A DNA stretch of 64,000 nucleotides. Origin: G963422705 sp963422705. Lineage in GTDB: Bacteria > Poribacteria > WGA-4E > WGA-3G. Both the position numbers and the translations under genes were made by a program. Positions within the stretch are counted from its first letter, which is position 1. Each line of letters starts with the position of its first letter. The notes beneath the pieces were generated by a model. That model was given only the letters and a program-made list of their open reading frames with translations, searched no databases and was not told the DNA's origin. Positions 26,790 through 35,283 of this stretch are shown here, piece by piece. The DNA lies in contig OY730443.1 in assembly GCA_963422705.1 (NCBI GenBank), positions 3,720,001-3,784,000 on the forward strand. The letters are read 5' to 3'.

Positions 26790-28029
26790 ATCAAAGAAAG
26801 AATACCGAACCTACATTATCGCGACAGCTAAGCCGACAAAATACCTTGACGGGATAAATCGGCTTGGTGGACGTATCTACTCTAAAACCGTTTCGCTGAC
26901 GTTCCAAACGCATGATAGGAAAGGCTTTTGGCTTTCAGACAGTGGACTCAAGGCATATCTCAAATTCAAAAGGTATCCTTGCCATGCCCATTCTGTGCAG
27001 GCAATGATAGACGACTATTGTGGAGCAAGACGTTCTTTCTTTTCCACCCGCAAATCGAATCCGAACGCGAAACCGCCAAACAAAACACGGAAGTTTCACA
27101 CGTTCACATGGCGCGCAACGGGCATTTCCTATCAGCGTGGGAAACTACGACTTTCTATGGGCAAAGGTGGAGCCCCGCTTTGGATAAAGATTGACAAAAA
27201 GTTCCATAGCGTCGTGCCTGCCGACGTCTCACTCGTCTATAACCGAACAACGAAACAATATAAATTCCATGCGACTTACGCCACAACGCCGAAACAGACA
27301 AAATCAAAAGCAGGTTCAGCCGTTGCCGTGGATATGGGCGAAATCCACCCAATAGTTTCTTTTGACGGTATCAATGCCGACATCTATAATGGTAGGCAAA
27401 TCCGCAGTGTTGTGAGGTATCAAAACAAATTTAAGTCGCGTCTCAATAAAGCCTTATCGCGTTGCGTGAGATATAGCAGGCGCTGGAAAAAACTCAACCG
27501 CGTCAAAAATAGAACCCTACAGAAGTTAACCGCGCAGTTGCGTGACATGCGTCATAAAATGACGTCACGCTTTGTTTCTACTTGCCGAAAGCGAAAGATA
27601 GAAACGATTGTCATTGGAGACATAAAGCACATAAGACAATCCATACAATATGGCAAAAAAGCCGACCAGAAGTTGCACCAGTGGGCGTTCTCTAAAATTC
27701 AGAACATGATTACCTACAAAGCCAAAGCCGTCGGTATCAGCGTTGATACAGAGGACGAAGCCTATACGTCTCAAACCTGCCCGTCTTGCGGGCATAGAAA
27801 GAAACCGAGTGGTAGGACTTACCATTGTCGCCAATGCGACTGGCAAGGACACAGAGACGTTTTGGGTGCGAGTAACATTCTCACAAAGTATCAGGGTTTT
27901 ATGACAAACCCTGTAGTTGGGGCGGTGGTATCCCCCGCGGGTATCAGGTATCATCCTGAACTGTGTAGACTTGATAAGTGGACACCGTTTCCGGGACTCA
28001 AATCAAGTCAGCCTTCCAAGAGAAGGTAA
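26770..28029 (+). CDS. tnpB: TnpB RNA-guided nuclease of IS605 family
   Basis: The 419-residue protein is full length for TnpB. The RuvC-like core shows the first Asp in VAVDMGEIHPI, the second acidic site in TIVIGDIKHI (Asp where Glu is more common), a zinc ribbon CPSCG with CRQC, and the last Asp in RDVLGASNI. The N-terminus is basic. TnpB proteins cut DNA guided by a right-end RNA (omega or reRNA) made from the 3' end of the element; the hairpin at 28034-28054 is where this RNA would end. The partner tnpA is dead, so this nuclease is stranded unless helped in trans. Confidence 0.88.
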   Translation: MSKSVSKSKKEYRTYIIATAKPTKYLDGINRLGGRIYSKTVSLTFQTHDRKGFWLSDSGLKAYLKFKRYPCHAHSVQAMIDDYCGARRSFFSTRKSNPNAKPPNKTRKFHTFTWRATGISYQRGKLRLSMGKGGAPLWIKIDKKFHSVVPADVSLVYNRTTKQYKFHATYATTPKQTKSKAGSAVAVDMGEIHPIVSFDGINADIYNGRQIRSVVRYQNKFKSRLNKALSRCVRYSRRWKKLNRVKNRTLQKLTAQLRDMRHKMTSRFVSTCRKRKIETIVIGDIKHIRQSIQYGKKADQKLHQWAFSKIQNMITYKAKAVGISVDTEDEAYTSQTCPSCGHRKKPSGRTYHCRQCDWQGHRDVLGASNILTKYQGFMTNPVVGAVVSPAGIRYHPELCRLDKWTPFPGLKSSQPSKRR

Positions 28030-28033
28030 GAAG

Positions 28034-28054
28034 CACACGCCTTTAGGCGTTGTG
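28034..28054 (+). repeat. Right-end hairpin of the IS element, likely 3' part of the guide RNA scaffold
   Basis: CAC-ACGCC-TTTA-GGCGT-T-GTG forms a stem with one bulged base and a four-base loop right after the tnpB stop. It mirrors the left-end hairpin. In TnpB systems the guide segment starts just beyond the right end, which here means bases in the start region of the neighbouring alcohol dehydrogenase gene. Confidence 0.6.
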
Positions 28055-28075
28055 AGTATCACTGAATACGGAAAT

Positions 28076-29095
28076 ATGAAAACCGTCGTTTTTGAAAAAA
28101 TTCAGCAATTGCGCATCCAGGAGAAACCGATTCCGACGCTTGATTCCGGGGATGTACTCATCCAAATGGAACTCTGCGGAATCTGTGCATCTGACGTCGC
28201 CGCACTCAACGGGGACGTGTCCGATTACGCACCACCGGTTGTCATGGGGCATGAACTCGCTGGCGTTATCGTTGATAGCCGACACCCGGATGTTAAAATT
28301 GGCGAACGGGTTACTGTTAATCCTATGCTATCCTGCGGGTTCTGCAACGACTGTAAAAACGACAGGGATAAGTACTGCCGTTCCATTGAAGGCATTGGAC
28401 ACGACATTGATGGGGGATACGCCGAATATATGCGCATGCCAAAACACGGTATTGACACCGGTAAACTCATCAGTGTAGCGGAAAGCATCTCACCGGAAGA
28501 ATTACTGTTTCTTGAACCCCTCGGTTGTTGCCTCAACGCAATGAACGAGACACCTTTCCAAAACTCAGTTGCTATTCTCGGTGCAGGCCCGATTGGATTG
28601 ATGTTTACCCAGTTAGCGAGACGGAGTGGATTAGAAACGTACGTTTTCGAGCCCCTTGCCTACCGGAGACGTGTTGCTGAAACGTTGAGGGCTGATGCGA
28701 CATTCGGCACTTCTAAAGACGATGTATTCACCCTTCGTGAGATTACCGGTGGCGGGGTAGATACTGTCATCTCGGCAACGACGAATAACGCGGAAGCCGT
28801 TGCCCTCGCCTTTCAAGTAGTCCGGAGAGGCGGCAGCATCAACTTTTTTGGACTTGCGCCTGAAGGGGAGGAGCTCCGAATCAATTTGGAACAGTTTCAC
28901 TACGATGGGCATAAATTGATGGCATCTTGGGCGTTTTCACGCGCCAGCCTTGACGAATCTCGGCGGCTTCTGATGGAGGAAGCACTCAACTTTGATGCCT
29001 TGTTGACAGCGCAATTCCCAATTGTAGAAGGTATCGCCGCGTTTGAAAACGTGGCAGCTCAGAAAGGGATTAAAACCGCTTTTTATGGTGTTTGA
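28076..29095 (+). CDS. Zinc-dependent alcohol (sorbitol-type) dehydrogenase, MDR family
   Basis: The 339-residue protein starts at the ATG at 28076; an open frame reaching back into tnpB is not part of it. It has the catalytic zinc Cys in ELCGICASDV, GHELAGVIVD, the structural zinc cysteines of CGFCNDCKNDRDKYC, and a Rossmann motif VAILGAGPIGLMF. This fits threonine/sorbitol dehydrogenase-like MDR enzymes that oxidise polyols or amino alcohols with NAD. The ribosome site is poor (GGAAAT), which may be because the IS element entered just upstream. It probably worked with the Gfo/Idh gene at 25231. Confidence 0.85.
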   Translation: MKTVVFEKIQQLRIQEKPIPTLDSGDVLIQMELCGICASDVAALNGDVSDYAPPVVMGHELAGVIVDSRHPDVKIGERVTVNPMLSCGFCNDCKNDRDKYCRSIEGIGHDIDGGYAEYMRMPKHGIDTGKLISVAESISPEELLFLEPLGCCLNAMNETPFQNSVAILGAGPIGLMFTQLARRSGLETYVFEPLAYRRRVAETLRADATFGTSKDDVFTLREITGGGVDTVISATTNNAEAVALAFQVVRRGGSINFFGLAPEGEELRINLEQFHYDGHKLMASWAFSRASLDESRRLLMEEALNFDALLTAQFPIVEGIAAFENVAAQKGIKTAFYGV

Positions 29096-29128
29096 ATCGC
29101 CCTCAGTAAAAAGGAGATAGACTTTTTT

Positions 29129-29980
29129 ATGGTTCTCGGTGCACATGTATCAACCGCAGGCGGTTTACAGAATGCCATTAAGAATGGCGATGAACTCAAC
29201 TGTGACGCAATCCAAATTTTCCTACAAAACCCAAATCAGTGGAAGTCGAAACCCTTGGTGGGAGAGACGGTGGAGAATTTTAAGAATGCGTGGCGCAATT
29301 CTCCAATTCGGGATGTGGTAGCGCACGATATTCACCTCAGTAATCTCGCATCGCCTAGACCAGATGTCCTCGAGAAGTCACGTGAACGGTTCAAAGCGCA
29401 GCTGGAACTTGCGGGCAAACTGAATCTCTCTGATATCGTTACGCACCTCGGCGCGCACCTCGGTGAAGGTGAAACCGTCGGATTGAAGCGGCTCAGTGAA
29501 AGTTTTGAGCTGTTATTCGAAACCACCGACGCACCGGATGTCACGGTACTGTTAGAAACTACCGCCGGACAAGGAACCAATCTCGGTTACCGTTTTGAAC
29601 ATCTGCGCGATGTCATCGCACAGTCGAAATATTCAGAGCGGTTCGGTGTCTGTTTTGATACCTGCCACGTCTTCGCCGCTGGCTATGATATTCGCACCGC
29701 CGCAAATTGTGAGAACGTTTTCAATCAATTTAACGACATTATCGGATTAAAACGGTTGAAGGCATTTCATCTCAACGACGCGAAATCGGAATATCAGAGC
29801 CGTGTCGACAGACATGAACATATTGGTGAAGGCAATATCGGGGCAACTGCTTTCGCGTTTATCGTTAATGATATCCGTTTTGCAGAAATTCCCCTGATTC
29901 TTGAAACGCCGCAGATGAAAACGATGCATAAGAAGAATCTGGCAACTTTGCGAAAATTGGCAGAAATAGACGGAGCATAA
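29129..29980 (+). CDS. nfo: Endonuclease IV (AP endonuclease)
   Basis: The 283-residue protein has the endonuclease IV pattern: GAHVSTAGGLQNAI at the N-terminus, QIFLQNPNQW, VAHDIHLSNLASP, THLGAHLGEGE, LLETTAGQGTNLGYRFE, CFDTCHVFAAGYDI, HLNDAKSEYQSRVDRHEHIGEG and ILETPQ. His, Glu and Asp residues in these motifs bind the three zinc ions. The enzyme cuts DNA 5' of abasic sites in base-excision repair. It follows the alcohol dehydrogenase by 33 bases with AAAAAGGAGA upstream and precedes a small zinc-ribbon protein by 6 bases. Confidence 0.95.
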   Translation: MVLGAHVSTAGGLQNAIKNGDELNCDAIQIFLQNPNQWKSKPLVGETVENFKNAWRNSPIRDVVAHDIHLSNLASPRPDVLEKSRERFKAQLELAGKLNLSDIVTHLGAHLGEGETVGLKRLSESFELLFETTDAPDVTVLLETTAGQGTNLGYRFEHLRDVIAQSKYSERFGVCFDTCHVFAAGYDIRTAANCENVFNQFNDIIGLKRLKAFHLNDAKSEYQSRVDRHEHIGEGNIGATAFAFIVNDIRFAEIPLILETPQMKTMHKKNLATLRKLAEIDGA

Positions 29981-29986
29981 AAAATA

Positions 29987-30184
29987 ATGGCTATCGGTTT
30001 TTGGGAAGTTACGTTTCTCATCACCCTCTTTTTAGGACTCATTATTATCTCTCGAACTGTAACCCGGCTTCAGACGAAACGCATCTGCCCTGACTGTGGA
30101 TTTGCAATTCGAACGGATACCCCAACGTGCCCAGCGTGTCAGTATAATTTCCTTGAGGGAGCAAAGGATAATTGTCGTTCATAA
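29987..30184 (+). CDS. Small membrane protein with zinc ribbon
   Basis: A 65-residue protein with one N-terminal membrane segment (FLITLFLGLIIISR) followed by a zinc ribbon: CPDCG then CPAC with a 12-residue spacer. It starts 6 bases after nfo with a stop-start spacing that suggests translation coupling. Function unknown; such small zinc-ribbon membrane proteins are common and untested. The coding probability is supported by the two CxxC pairs and the position in the operon. Confidence 0.7.
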   Translation: MAIGFWEVTFLITLFLGLIIISRTVTRLQTKRICPDCGFAIRTDTPTCPACQYNFLEGAKDNCRS

Positions 30185-30284
30185 TTTTTGACGTGTGGAT
30201 TTTTAGATGTCCTTGCCCCAATTGCGGCTTAAGATAGCCGACAACGATAACAGCGTGTCTGACGTGTGGAGTGGATTTTAGAGA

Positions 30285-30497
30285 ATGGGAAAAACGAAAT
30301 TTAAAATCGGCGGTATGTCATGCCAACATTGCGTCAAAACGGTGACAGATGCCTTGACACAACTTGAAGGTGTGAGACGCGCGAAAGTCAATCTGAGAAA
30401 AGGTGAAGCGGTTGTCCGTTACGACGAATCGCAAATTATGCCCGCGCAACTCATACAAGCAATAACAGATGCAGGTTTTGAGCACTTGCAGGCGTAA
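30285..30497 (+). CDS. Heavy-metal-associated (CopZ-like) domain protein
   Basis: The 70-residue protein is a single HMA domain: GMSCQHC near residues 10-16, with the two Cys that bind Cu(I) or a similar metal, then VTDALTQLEGVRRAKVNL and AITDAGFEHLQ. Such proteins carry copper to P-type ATPases or act as metal sensors' partners. No copper ATPase or CopY/CsoR regulator is in the window, so the partner is elsewhere. It lies between the zinc-ribbon gene and obg on the same strand. Confidence 0.9.
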   Translation: MGKTKFKIGGMSCQHCVKTVTDALTQLEGVRRAKVNLRKGEAVVRYDESQIMPAQLIQAITDAGFEHLQA

Positions 30498-30557
30498 TTT
30501 CGTGCGTGCAATGATTCCTCATCGCGCTGCAATGTGATACCGAGGTGCAGGTGATTC

Positions 30558-31838
30558 ATGGATACAACCAAAATTTACGTTAAAGGGGGTAGAGGTGGAA
30601 ACGGATGCATCAGTTTCCGGCGAGAGAAGTACGTCCCGCGCGGCGGGCCGAATGGGGGTGACGGTGGCGACGGTGGCAATGTTATCTTCAGAGCGAAACA
30701 GGGAATAAGTACCCTCATCGAGCTTCACCACGCCCCTCACCAAGTCGCTGGAAACGGGGCACACGGTACCAGTAAGCAGCGTGCCGGGGCGGCCGGTGAT
30801 AACCGTGTCATCAACGTGCCTGTCGGTACCCTTGTCAAAGCCTTGGATACTGAAGCGCTCCTCGCGGATTTGACTGCCCCCGGGCAACAAGTCATCGCTG
30901 CGCGCGGCGGTATTGGCGGAAAGGGCAACGTCCGGTTTAAGAGCAGTACCTTCCGGACGCCGCGCGTCGCGGAAAAAGGGGAACCTGGTGAAGAACGCGA
31001 CATCAGGCTTGAAGTCAAAATCATCGCCGACATTGGGTTGGTAGGCTATCCGAACGCCGGTAAATCCACGCTTTTGGCGAGAACCTCTACCGCGACGCCG
31101 AAGATTGCACCGTATCCGTTTACAACGCTGAAACCGAATCTCGGCGTTGTTCGAATCAATCCAGAGCAGAATTTCGTACTCGCGGACATCCCCGGGCTGA
31201 TAGAAGGGGCGCACCAAGGCGCCGGGTTAGGGCACCAATTCCTCCGGCATATTGAACGCACAAAAATGCTGATTCACGTCATTGATATGGGTGCAACGGA
31301 TGGAAGGAATCCGGTTTCCGACTACGAACAGCTGAAAAAGGAACTGGCGCACTACAATGTGAAGTTAACAAAGCTGCCTCAGATGATTGCGTTAAATAAA
31401 ATAGATATGCCGGAAGCAGAGGCAAATCTCGCACGCATGCAAATATACTTCGGACGAAGAACCGTCTTCCCGATATCAGCGATTACGGGAGATGGCGTCA
31501 ACCGCCTGATGCACAACGCATATCGCCTATTACAGAAGCTGGAAGAGCGCGAACGACAGCAAGCAGAAACGGATATCGAATTTGAATCGGAATACCGCCC
31601 CGAGTCACGAGAGCGATTTACCCTCGTTAAAACCAAGCAGGGTTTCGTTATCAGTGGTGCGGAACCACGACGCGCTGTGCTCATGACAGATATGGCAAAC
31701 GAGCAGGCTTTAATTTTGCTTTTTCGTAAACTCAAGAAAATGGGAGCGATTAACGCCCTGGAACGGGCCGGTGCCACCGAAGGAGACACCGTTCAAATTG
31801 ATGAATTTGAATTTGACTACAGCCCAAGAACCGTGTAA
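30558..31838 (+). CDS. obg: Obg family GTPase
   Basis: The 426-residue protein has all three parts of Obg/CgtA: the glycine-rich Obg fold at the start (YVKGGRGGNGCISFRREKY, GGPNGGDGGDGGNV), the G domain with GYPNAGKSTLL (G1), DIPGLIEGAHQGAGLG (G3) and ALNKID (G4), and a C-terminal OCT domain (FTLVKTKQGFVISGAEPRR). It is an essential GTPase acting in 50S ribosome assembly and stress control. It precedes proB and proA on the same strand, an order also known in alphaproteobacteria. Confidence 0.95.
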   Translation: MDTTKIYVKGGRGGNGCISFRREKYVPRGGPNGGDGGDGGNVIFRAKQGISTLIELHHAPHQVAGNGAHGTSKQRAGAAGDNRVINVPVGTLVKALDTEALLADLTAPGQQVIAARGGIGGKGNVRFKSSTFRTPRVAEKGEPGEERDIRLEVKIIADIGLVGYPNAGKSTLLARTSTATPKIAPYPFTTLKPNLGVVRINPEQNFVLADIPGLIEGAHQGAGLGHQFLRHIERTKMLIHVIDMGATDGRNPVSDYEQLKKELAHYNVKLTKLPQMIALNKIDMPEAEANLARMQIYFGRRTVFPISAITGDGVNRLMHNAYRLLQKLEERERQQAETDIEFESEYRPESRERFTLVKTKQGFVISGAEPRRAVLMTDMANEQALILLFRKLKKMGAINALERAGATEGDTVQIDEFEFDYSPRTV

Positions 31839-33102
31839 ACAGAACGGAGCAGGGATAACTGAACAAGTTAATATCAAGGAGCGCATCACCGCCGATGGGG
31901 GTGTACGGAATTTTTCTGACGTACGTCGCATCGTTGTCAAGGTAGGAAGTAGCACGATTTCTCACGGAGAGAACCTTAACGTGGCCGCGCTTGATGGGCT
32001 TGTGCATGACATTGCGCTTGTCAGACAAGCTGGTATTGAGGTGATTCTTGTCACATCTGGTGCGATTGTGGCCGGATGGCCAAAGCTGGGGCTTAAACAA
32101 CGCCCGCACACATTGCCCGAGCTTCAGGCTGCCGCCGCGGCTGGGCAAATTCAGTTAATGGCTGCTTATGAAAAACGATTTCGCCACTATGAACAGCGCA
32201 CCGCAATGATGTTGCTGACACAGGATAATTTCAACGAACGGAGACGTTACATCCACATGAGCAATACCCTTCGGACGCTTCTCCAACTCGGCACTATTCC
32301 GATTATTAATGAAAACGACACCGTCGCTGTTGAGGAAATTAAAGTCGGTGATAACGACACGCTATCAGCTTATGTGACGAATCTTGCCGAGGCGCAACTT
32401 CTCATCATCCTCTCGGATCAGGATGGATTTTATACCGCGGATCCGAGGCGGCATCAAAACACAAAACTCATTGATACCGTCACTAACATCTCAGAGGCAA
32501 TGTGGGAAGCGGCTGGGGATGCGGGAACGACAGCCGGTACAGGGGGGATGATAACGAAGCTCCGCGCAGCCGAAATTGTCACCGGCTCTGGGGAAATGGT
32601 TGCTATCGCGCACGGTAGAGAACCTCTGGTTGTAACCCGGCTTCTCAAAGGTGAGTCCCTCGGAACCTTATTTTTACCGCAAACCCGGATATCCGGACGA
32701 AAACGGTGGATTGCGTATTCTCGCCCGCCGAAAGGCAAGTTGTTCGTTGATAACGGCGCACGCGATGCACTTGTACGCCGCGGAAAGAGCTTACTACCGG
32801 TAGGGGTGCGACGGGTTGAAGGACAATTCGCATATAGCGATACCGTCTCTTGTTGCACCGAAAACGGTGTTGAGTTTGCCAGAGGACTTGTTAACTATAA
32901 CGCGACTGAAACCGCACAACTTGTGGGAAAACAGACAGGCGATATTGAGAAAATAATCGGTTGCCGGGATTACGATGAAATTATCCACCGAGATAACTTA
33001 GCCCTGATTGATGATACAACGATAGATACAGCCATACAAGAAGCACCTGTGAATGACAACGCAAAGGATAGCATCAAATGCGCGACACCGTTCAACAGAT
33101 AA
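31801..33102 (+). CDS. proB: Glutamate 5-kinase
   Basis: The product is ProB with an N-terminal amino-acid-kinase domain (VVKVGSSTISHGENLN, VTSGAIVAG, IPIINENDTVAVEEIKVGDNDTLSA, LSDQDGFYTADPR, GTGGMITKL) and a C-terminal PUA domain (GKLFVDNGARDALVRRGKSLL). It phosphorylates glutamate in proline synthesis. The start is uncertain because the kinase domain begins about 40 codons in: candidates are a GTG at 31771 and an ATG at 31801, both inside the end of obg; I prefer the ATG, which has AGGAG about 15 bases before it. It overlaps proA by 25 bases. Confidence 0.9.
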   Translation: MNLNLTTAQEPCKQNGAGITEQVNIKERITADGGVRNFSDVRRIVVKVGSSTISHGENLNVAALDGLVHDIALVRQAGIEVILVTSGAIVAGWPKLGLKQRPHTLPELQAAAAAGQIQLMAAYEKRFRHYEQRTAMMLLTQDNFNERRRYIHMSNTLRTLLQLGTIPIINENDTVAVEEIKVGDNDTLSAYVTNLAEAQLLIILSDQDGFYTADPRRHQNTKLIDTVTNISEAMWEAAGDAGTTAGTGGMITKLRAAEIVTGSGEMVAIAHGREPLVVTRLLKGESLGTLFLPQTRISGRKRWIAYSRPPKGKLFVDNGARDALVRRGKSLLPVGVRRVEGQFAYSDTVSCCTENGVEFARGLVNYNATETAQLVGKQTGDIEKIIGCRDYDEIIHRDNLALIDDTTIDTAIQEAPVNDNAKDSIKCATPFNR

Positions 33103-34340
33103 TTCAAGCGAAAGCTAAACAAGCAAAAGCGGCGATGCGCGTCTTATCACGTAGCTCCGCCGATGTCCGGAATAATGCCCTGTTGGCAATGGCGGAAAAT
33201 CTGATTAACGCCAAAGACAAGATTCAGCAAGCAAACCGTATCGATTTGGAAAATGGCCGGAAAAACGGGCTTGCCGCGCCACTCATGCAGCGCCTCCTCA
33301 TAGATGACAAAAAGATGGCGCGAATGGTAGACAATCTCCGGCAAGTCGCTGCACTGCCGGATCCCATCGGAGAGGTTATCCAGATGGCAGAGCGGCCCAA
33401 TGGGCTGAAAATTGGCACCGTCCGTGTTCCTATCGGCGTTGTCGGCGTTGTCTATGAATCCCGCCCTGACGTGACAGTTGAAGTCTCCGCGCTCTGTATT
33501 AAATCCGGCAACGGAGTTATCTTACGCGGCGGTTCAGAAGCAATATATTCCAATACCGCCCTCGCCCGTATTCTCAGTGAGACAGCATCCGCTGAAGGCA
33601 TTCCGGGCCCCATTCAATTCGTTGAAACCGTTGATAGAAAAGCCGTCTATGAACTCATCCGTTTGCCGGAATATATCGACTTGGTTATCCCCCGCGGCAG
33701 TAATGAATTTGTCCAGTACCTGATGAGAGAATCAGATATACCTGTACTCGGGCACGCTGACGGAATCTGTCACATCTACGTCGACAAAGCCGCCGGGCTC
33801 GAGATGGCAGCCAAAATCTGCATGAATGCCAAAGTCGGTTACAAGGTTGCTGTCTGCAATGCGTTAGAAACGCTACTTGTCCATGAAGCCGTCGCGGCGG
33901 AATTTCTGCCCATCATCTGCCAGCAGCTGCGCGACGCCGGCGTCGAAGTACGTGGCTGTGAACGTACCCGTGAATGCGACACACTGGCGAAAGTCGCCAC
34001 AGAAACCGATTGGGCCACAGAATACCTTGATTACATCCTATCTGTACGCGTCGTAGACAACATAGAAGACGCTATCGAACACGTGGAAAACTATGGCTCG
34101 CACCATTCCGACGCGATTATCACGGAAAGTTATACCGACGCACAACGTTTTCTCAAAGAGGTTGACTCTGCGGCTGTCTATGTCAATGCCAGCACCGTCT
34201 TTACGGATGGATATGAATTTGGACTCGGGGCCGAGGTTGGTATCAGTACGCAGAAACTCCACTCCCGTGGGCCGATGGGATTGGAAGGTTTGACGAGCTA
34301 TAAATACATTATCTATGGCGATGGACAAGTGCGTCAGTAG
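33078..34340 (+). CDS. proA: Gamma-glutamyl phosphate reductase
   Basis: The 420-residue protein has the ProA pattern: KIGTVRVPIGVVGVVYESRPDVT, SGNGVILRGGSEAIYSN, VIPRGSNEFV, GHADGICHIYVD, the catalytic Cys in NAKVGYKVAVCNALETLLVH, and AVYVNASTVFTDGYEFGLGAEVGISTQKLHSRGPMGLEGL. It reduces glutamyl phosphate to the semialdehyde, the second step of proline synthesis. The start overlaps the end of proB by 25 bases, so the two are coupled. In many bacteria the product further needs ProC, which is not in the window. Confidence 0.96.
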   Translation: MRDTVQQIIQAKAKQAKAAMRVLSRSSADVRNNALLAMAENLINAKDKIQQANRIDLENGRKNGLAAPLMQRLLIDDKKMARMVDNLRQVAALPDPIGEVIQMAERPNGLKIGTVRVPIGVVGVVYESRPDVTVEVSALCIKSGNGVILRGGSEAIYSNTALARILSETASAEGIPGPIQFVETVDRKAVYELIRLPEYIDLVIPRGSNEFVQYLMRESDIPVLGHADGICHIYVDKAAGLEMAAKICMNAKVGYKVAVCNALETLLVHEAVAAEFLPIICQQLRDAGVEVRGCERTRECDTLAKVATETDWATEYLDYILSVRVVDNIEDAIEHVENYGSHHSDAIITESYTDAQRFLKEVDSAAVYVNASTVFTDGYEFGLGAEVGISTQKLHSRGPMGLEGLTSYKYIIYGDGQVRQ

Positions 34341-34446
34341 GAACGTTTAGGGCGAAAGTAGGTTATCGTGGATTCTAAAAATCAGTAGACATTTCGCGCT
34401 TTCCATCAAAATTTGTAGCGGACAGTAAGTTGCCGGTGCGCCGCGA

Positions 34447-35280
34447 CTACCGTTTCTGTCTCCGACGCTGTTGTCTGTGAGGACGTTGTTCGTTTTTTTC
34501 TCGTTCTTCGCGAAGCGGTGGCTCAATTTCAATTGGATATGCGACTTCCGGACGGCTTCGCATCCAGAAAATGAAGATAATACCAAAAATAAATAACGCG
34601 ATGCTGGAAACTTGTGCTGCCGACATCGACGCTAGCACCTTCGGATTAATCCGCCAGAACTCTGCTATGAATCGCTCTACCCCCATCAGCGTGAGACTCG
34701 CGCCGAACAATACCCCCGGGTTCTTCACGAAACGGCGACGCTGCGTCCAGAGGATGCCGAACGCAATCCACGACATGATGGTTTCGTAAATTGGTGTCGG
34801 GTGAACCGGCACAATTGTCGGCACTGTCCCGTTTGGAAATGCTAGTGCCCAGGGAAGTTCTGACGGTGGCCCGTAGTCACCGTCTCCAGAGAGTAAACAG
34901 CCGATGCGCCCAATACCGTAACCCAAGAGAAGCAACGGCCCAATGATATCGATTGTTGGTAGGAATGGGTTAGGCGAACGACGAATCACCCAAATGACAG
35001 CGAGACTTCCGCCAATCAGCCCGCCGTACCAGATGAGTCCGCTTGCTGAGAAGAGCTCACGGAAACTAAACTGCCCATCGAGAAACACCGAATAGAGTTT
35101 CGCGCCGATAATCCCACCAATCGCCGCTGCCATCACGATAGACGATGCCTGCTCGCCGACAAACCCGCGCCGTTTCATTTCAAATTGTAATATCAACGTT
35201 ACGACAATAAACGCCGTGGCTAACATCAGCCCATAACTGTGAATGCTAAACGCGCCGAGACTAATTAATGTTGGATACAT
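34447..35280 (-). CDS. lgt: Prolipoprotein diacylglyceryl transferase
   Basis: The 277-residue membrane protein matches Lgt: about seven hydrophobic segments, FSIHSYGLMLATAF at the start, the IWYGGLIGG loop (Tyr where E. coli has a His before GG), the signature GIGRIGCLLSGDGDYG, and VPVHPTPIYE. It transfers the diacylglyceryl group from phosphatidylglycerol to the lipobox Cys of lipoproteins in the inner membrane. The last roughly 30 residues are very basic (RPHRQQRRRQKR) and cytoplasmic. It starts 3 bases after the end of livF and may be transcribed with it. The window contains one possible Tat lipoprotein (22688). Confidence 0.92.
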   Translation of the reverse strand: MYPTLISLGAFSIHSYGLMLATAFIVVTLILQFEMKRRGFVGEQASSIVMAAAIGGIIGAKLYSVFLDGQFSFRELFSASGLIWYGGLIGGSLAVIWVIRRSPNPFLPTIDIIGPLLLLGYGIGRIGCLLSGDGDYGPPSELPWALAFPNGTVPTIVPVHPTPIYETIMSWIAFGILWTQRRRFVKNPGVLFGASLTLMGVERFIAEFWRINPKVLASMSAAQVSSIALFIFGIIFIFWMRSRPEVAYPIEIEPPLREEREKNEQRPHRQQRRRQKR

Positions 35281-35283
35281 CTC

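Larger units (their letters stand above)
26330..28060 (+). mobile_element. IS200/IS605-family insertion sequence (tnpA decayed, tnpB intact)
   Basis: The element runs from about the left hairpin (26338) to just past the right hairpin (28034-28054) and holds a broken tnpA and a full-length tnpB in the same direction with the usual overlap. As expected for this family, no terminal inverted repeats or target duplication are evident. Exact ends cannot be set without a comparison to an empty site. It lies between a Gfo/Idh gene and an alcohol dehydrogenase, whose ATG is only about 22 bases beyond the right hairpin. Confidence 0.8.

Noticed and set aside
27917..28075. Upstream extension of the alcohol dehydrogenase frame into tnpB
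   Set aside because: The extra 53 residues are unlike the family and read tnpB DNA in another frame; the family start is at 28076.
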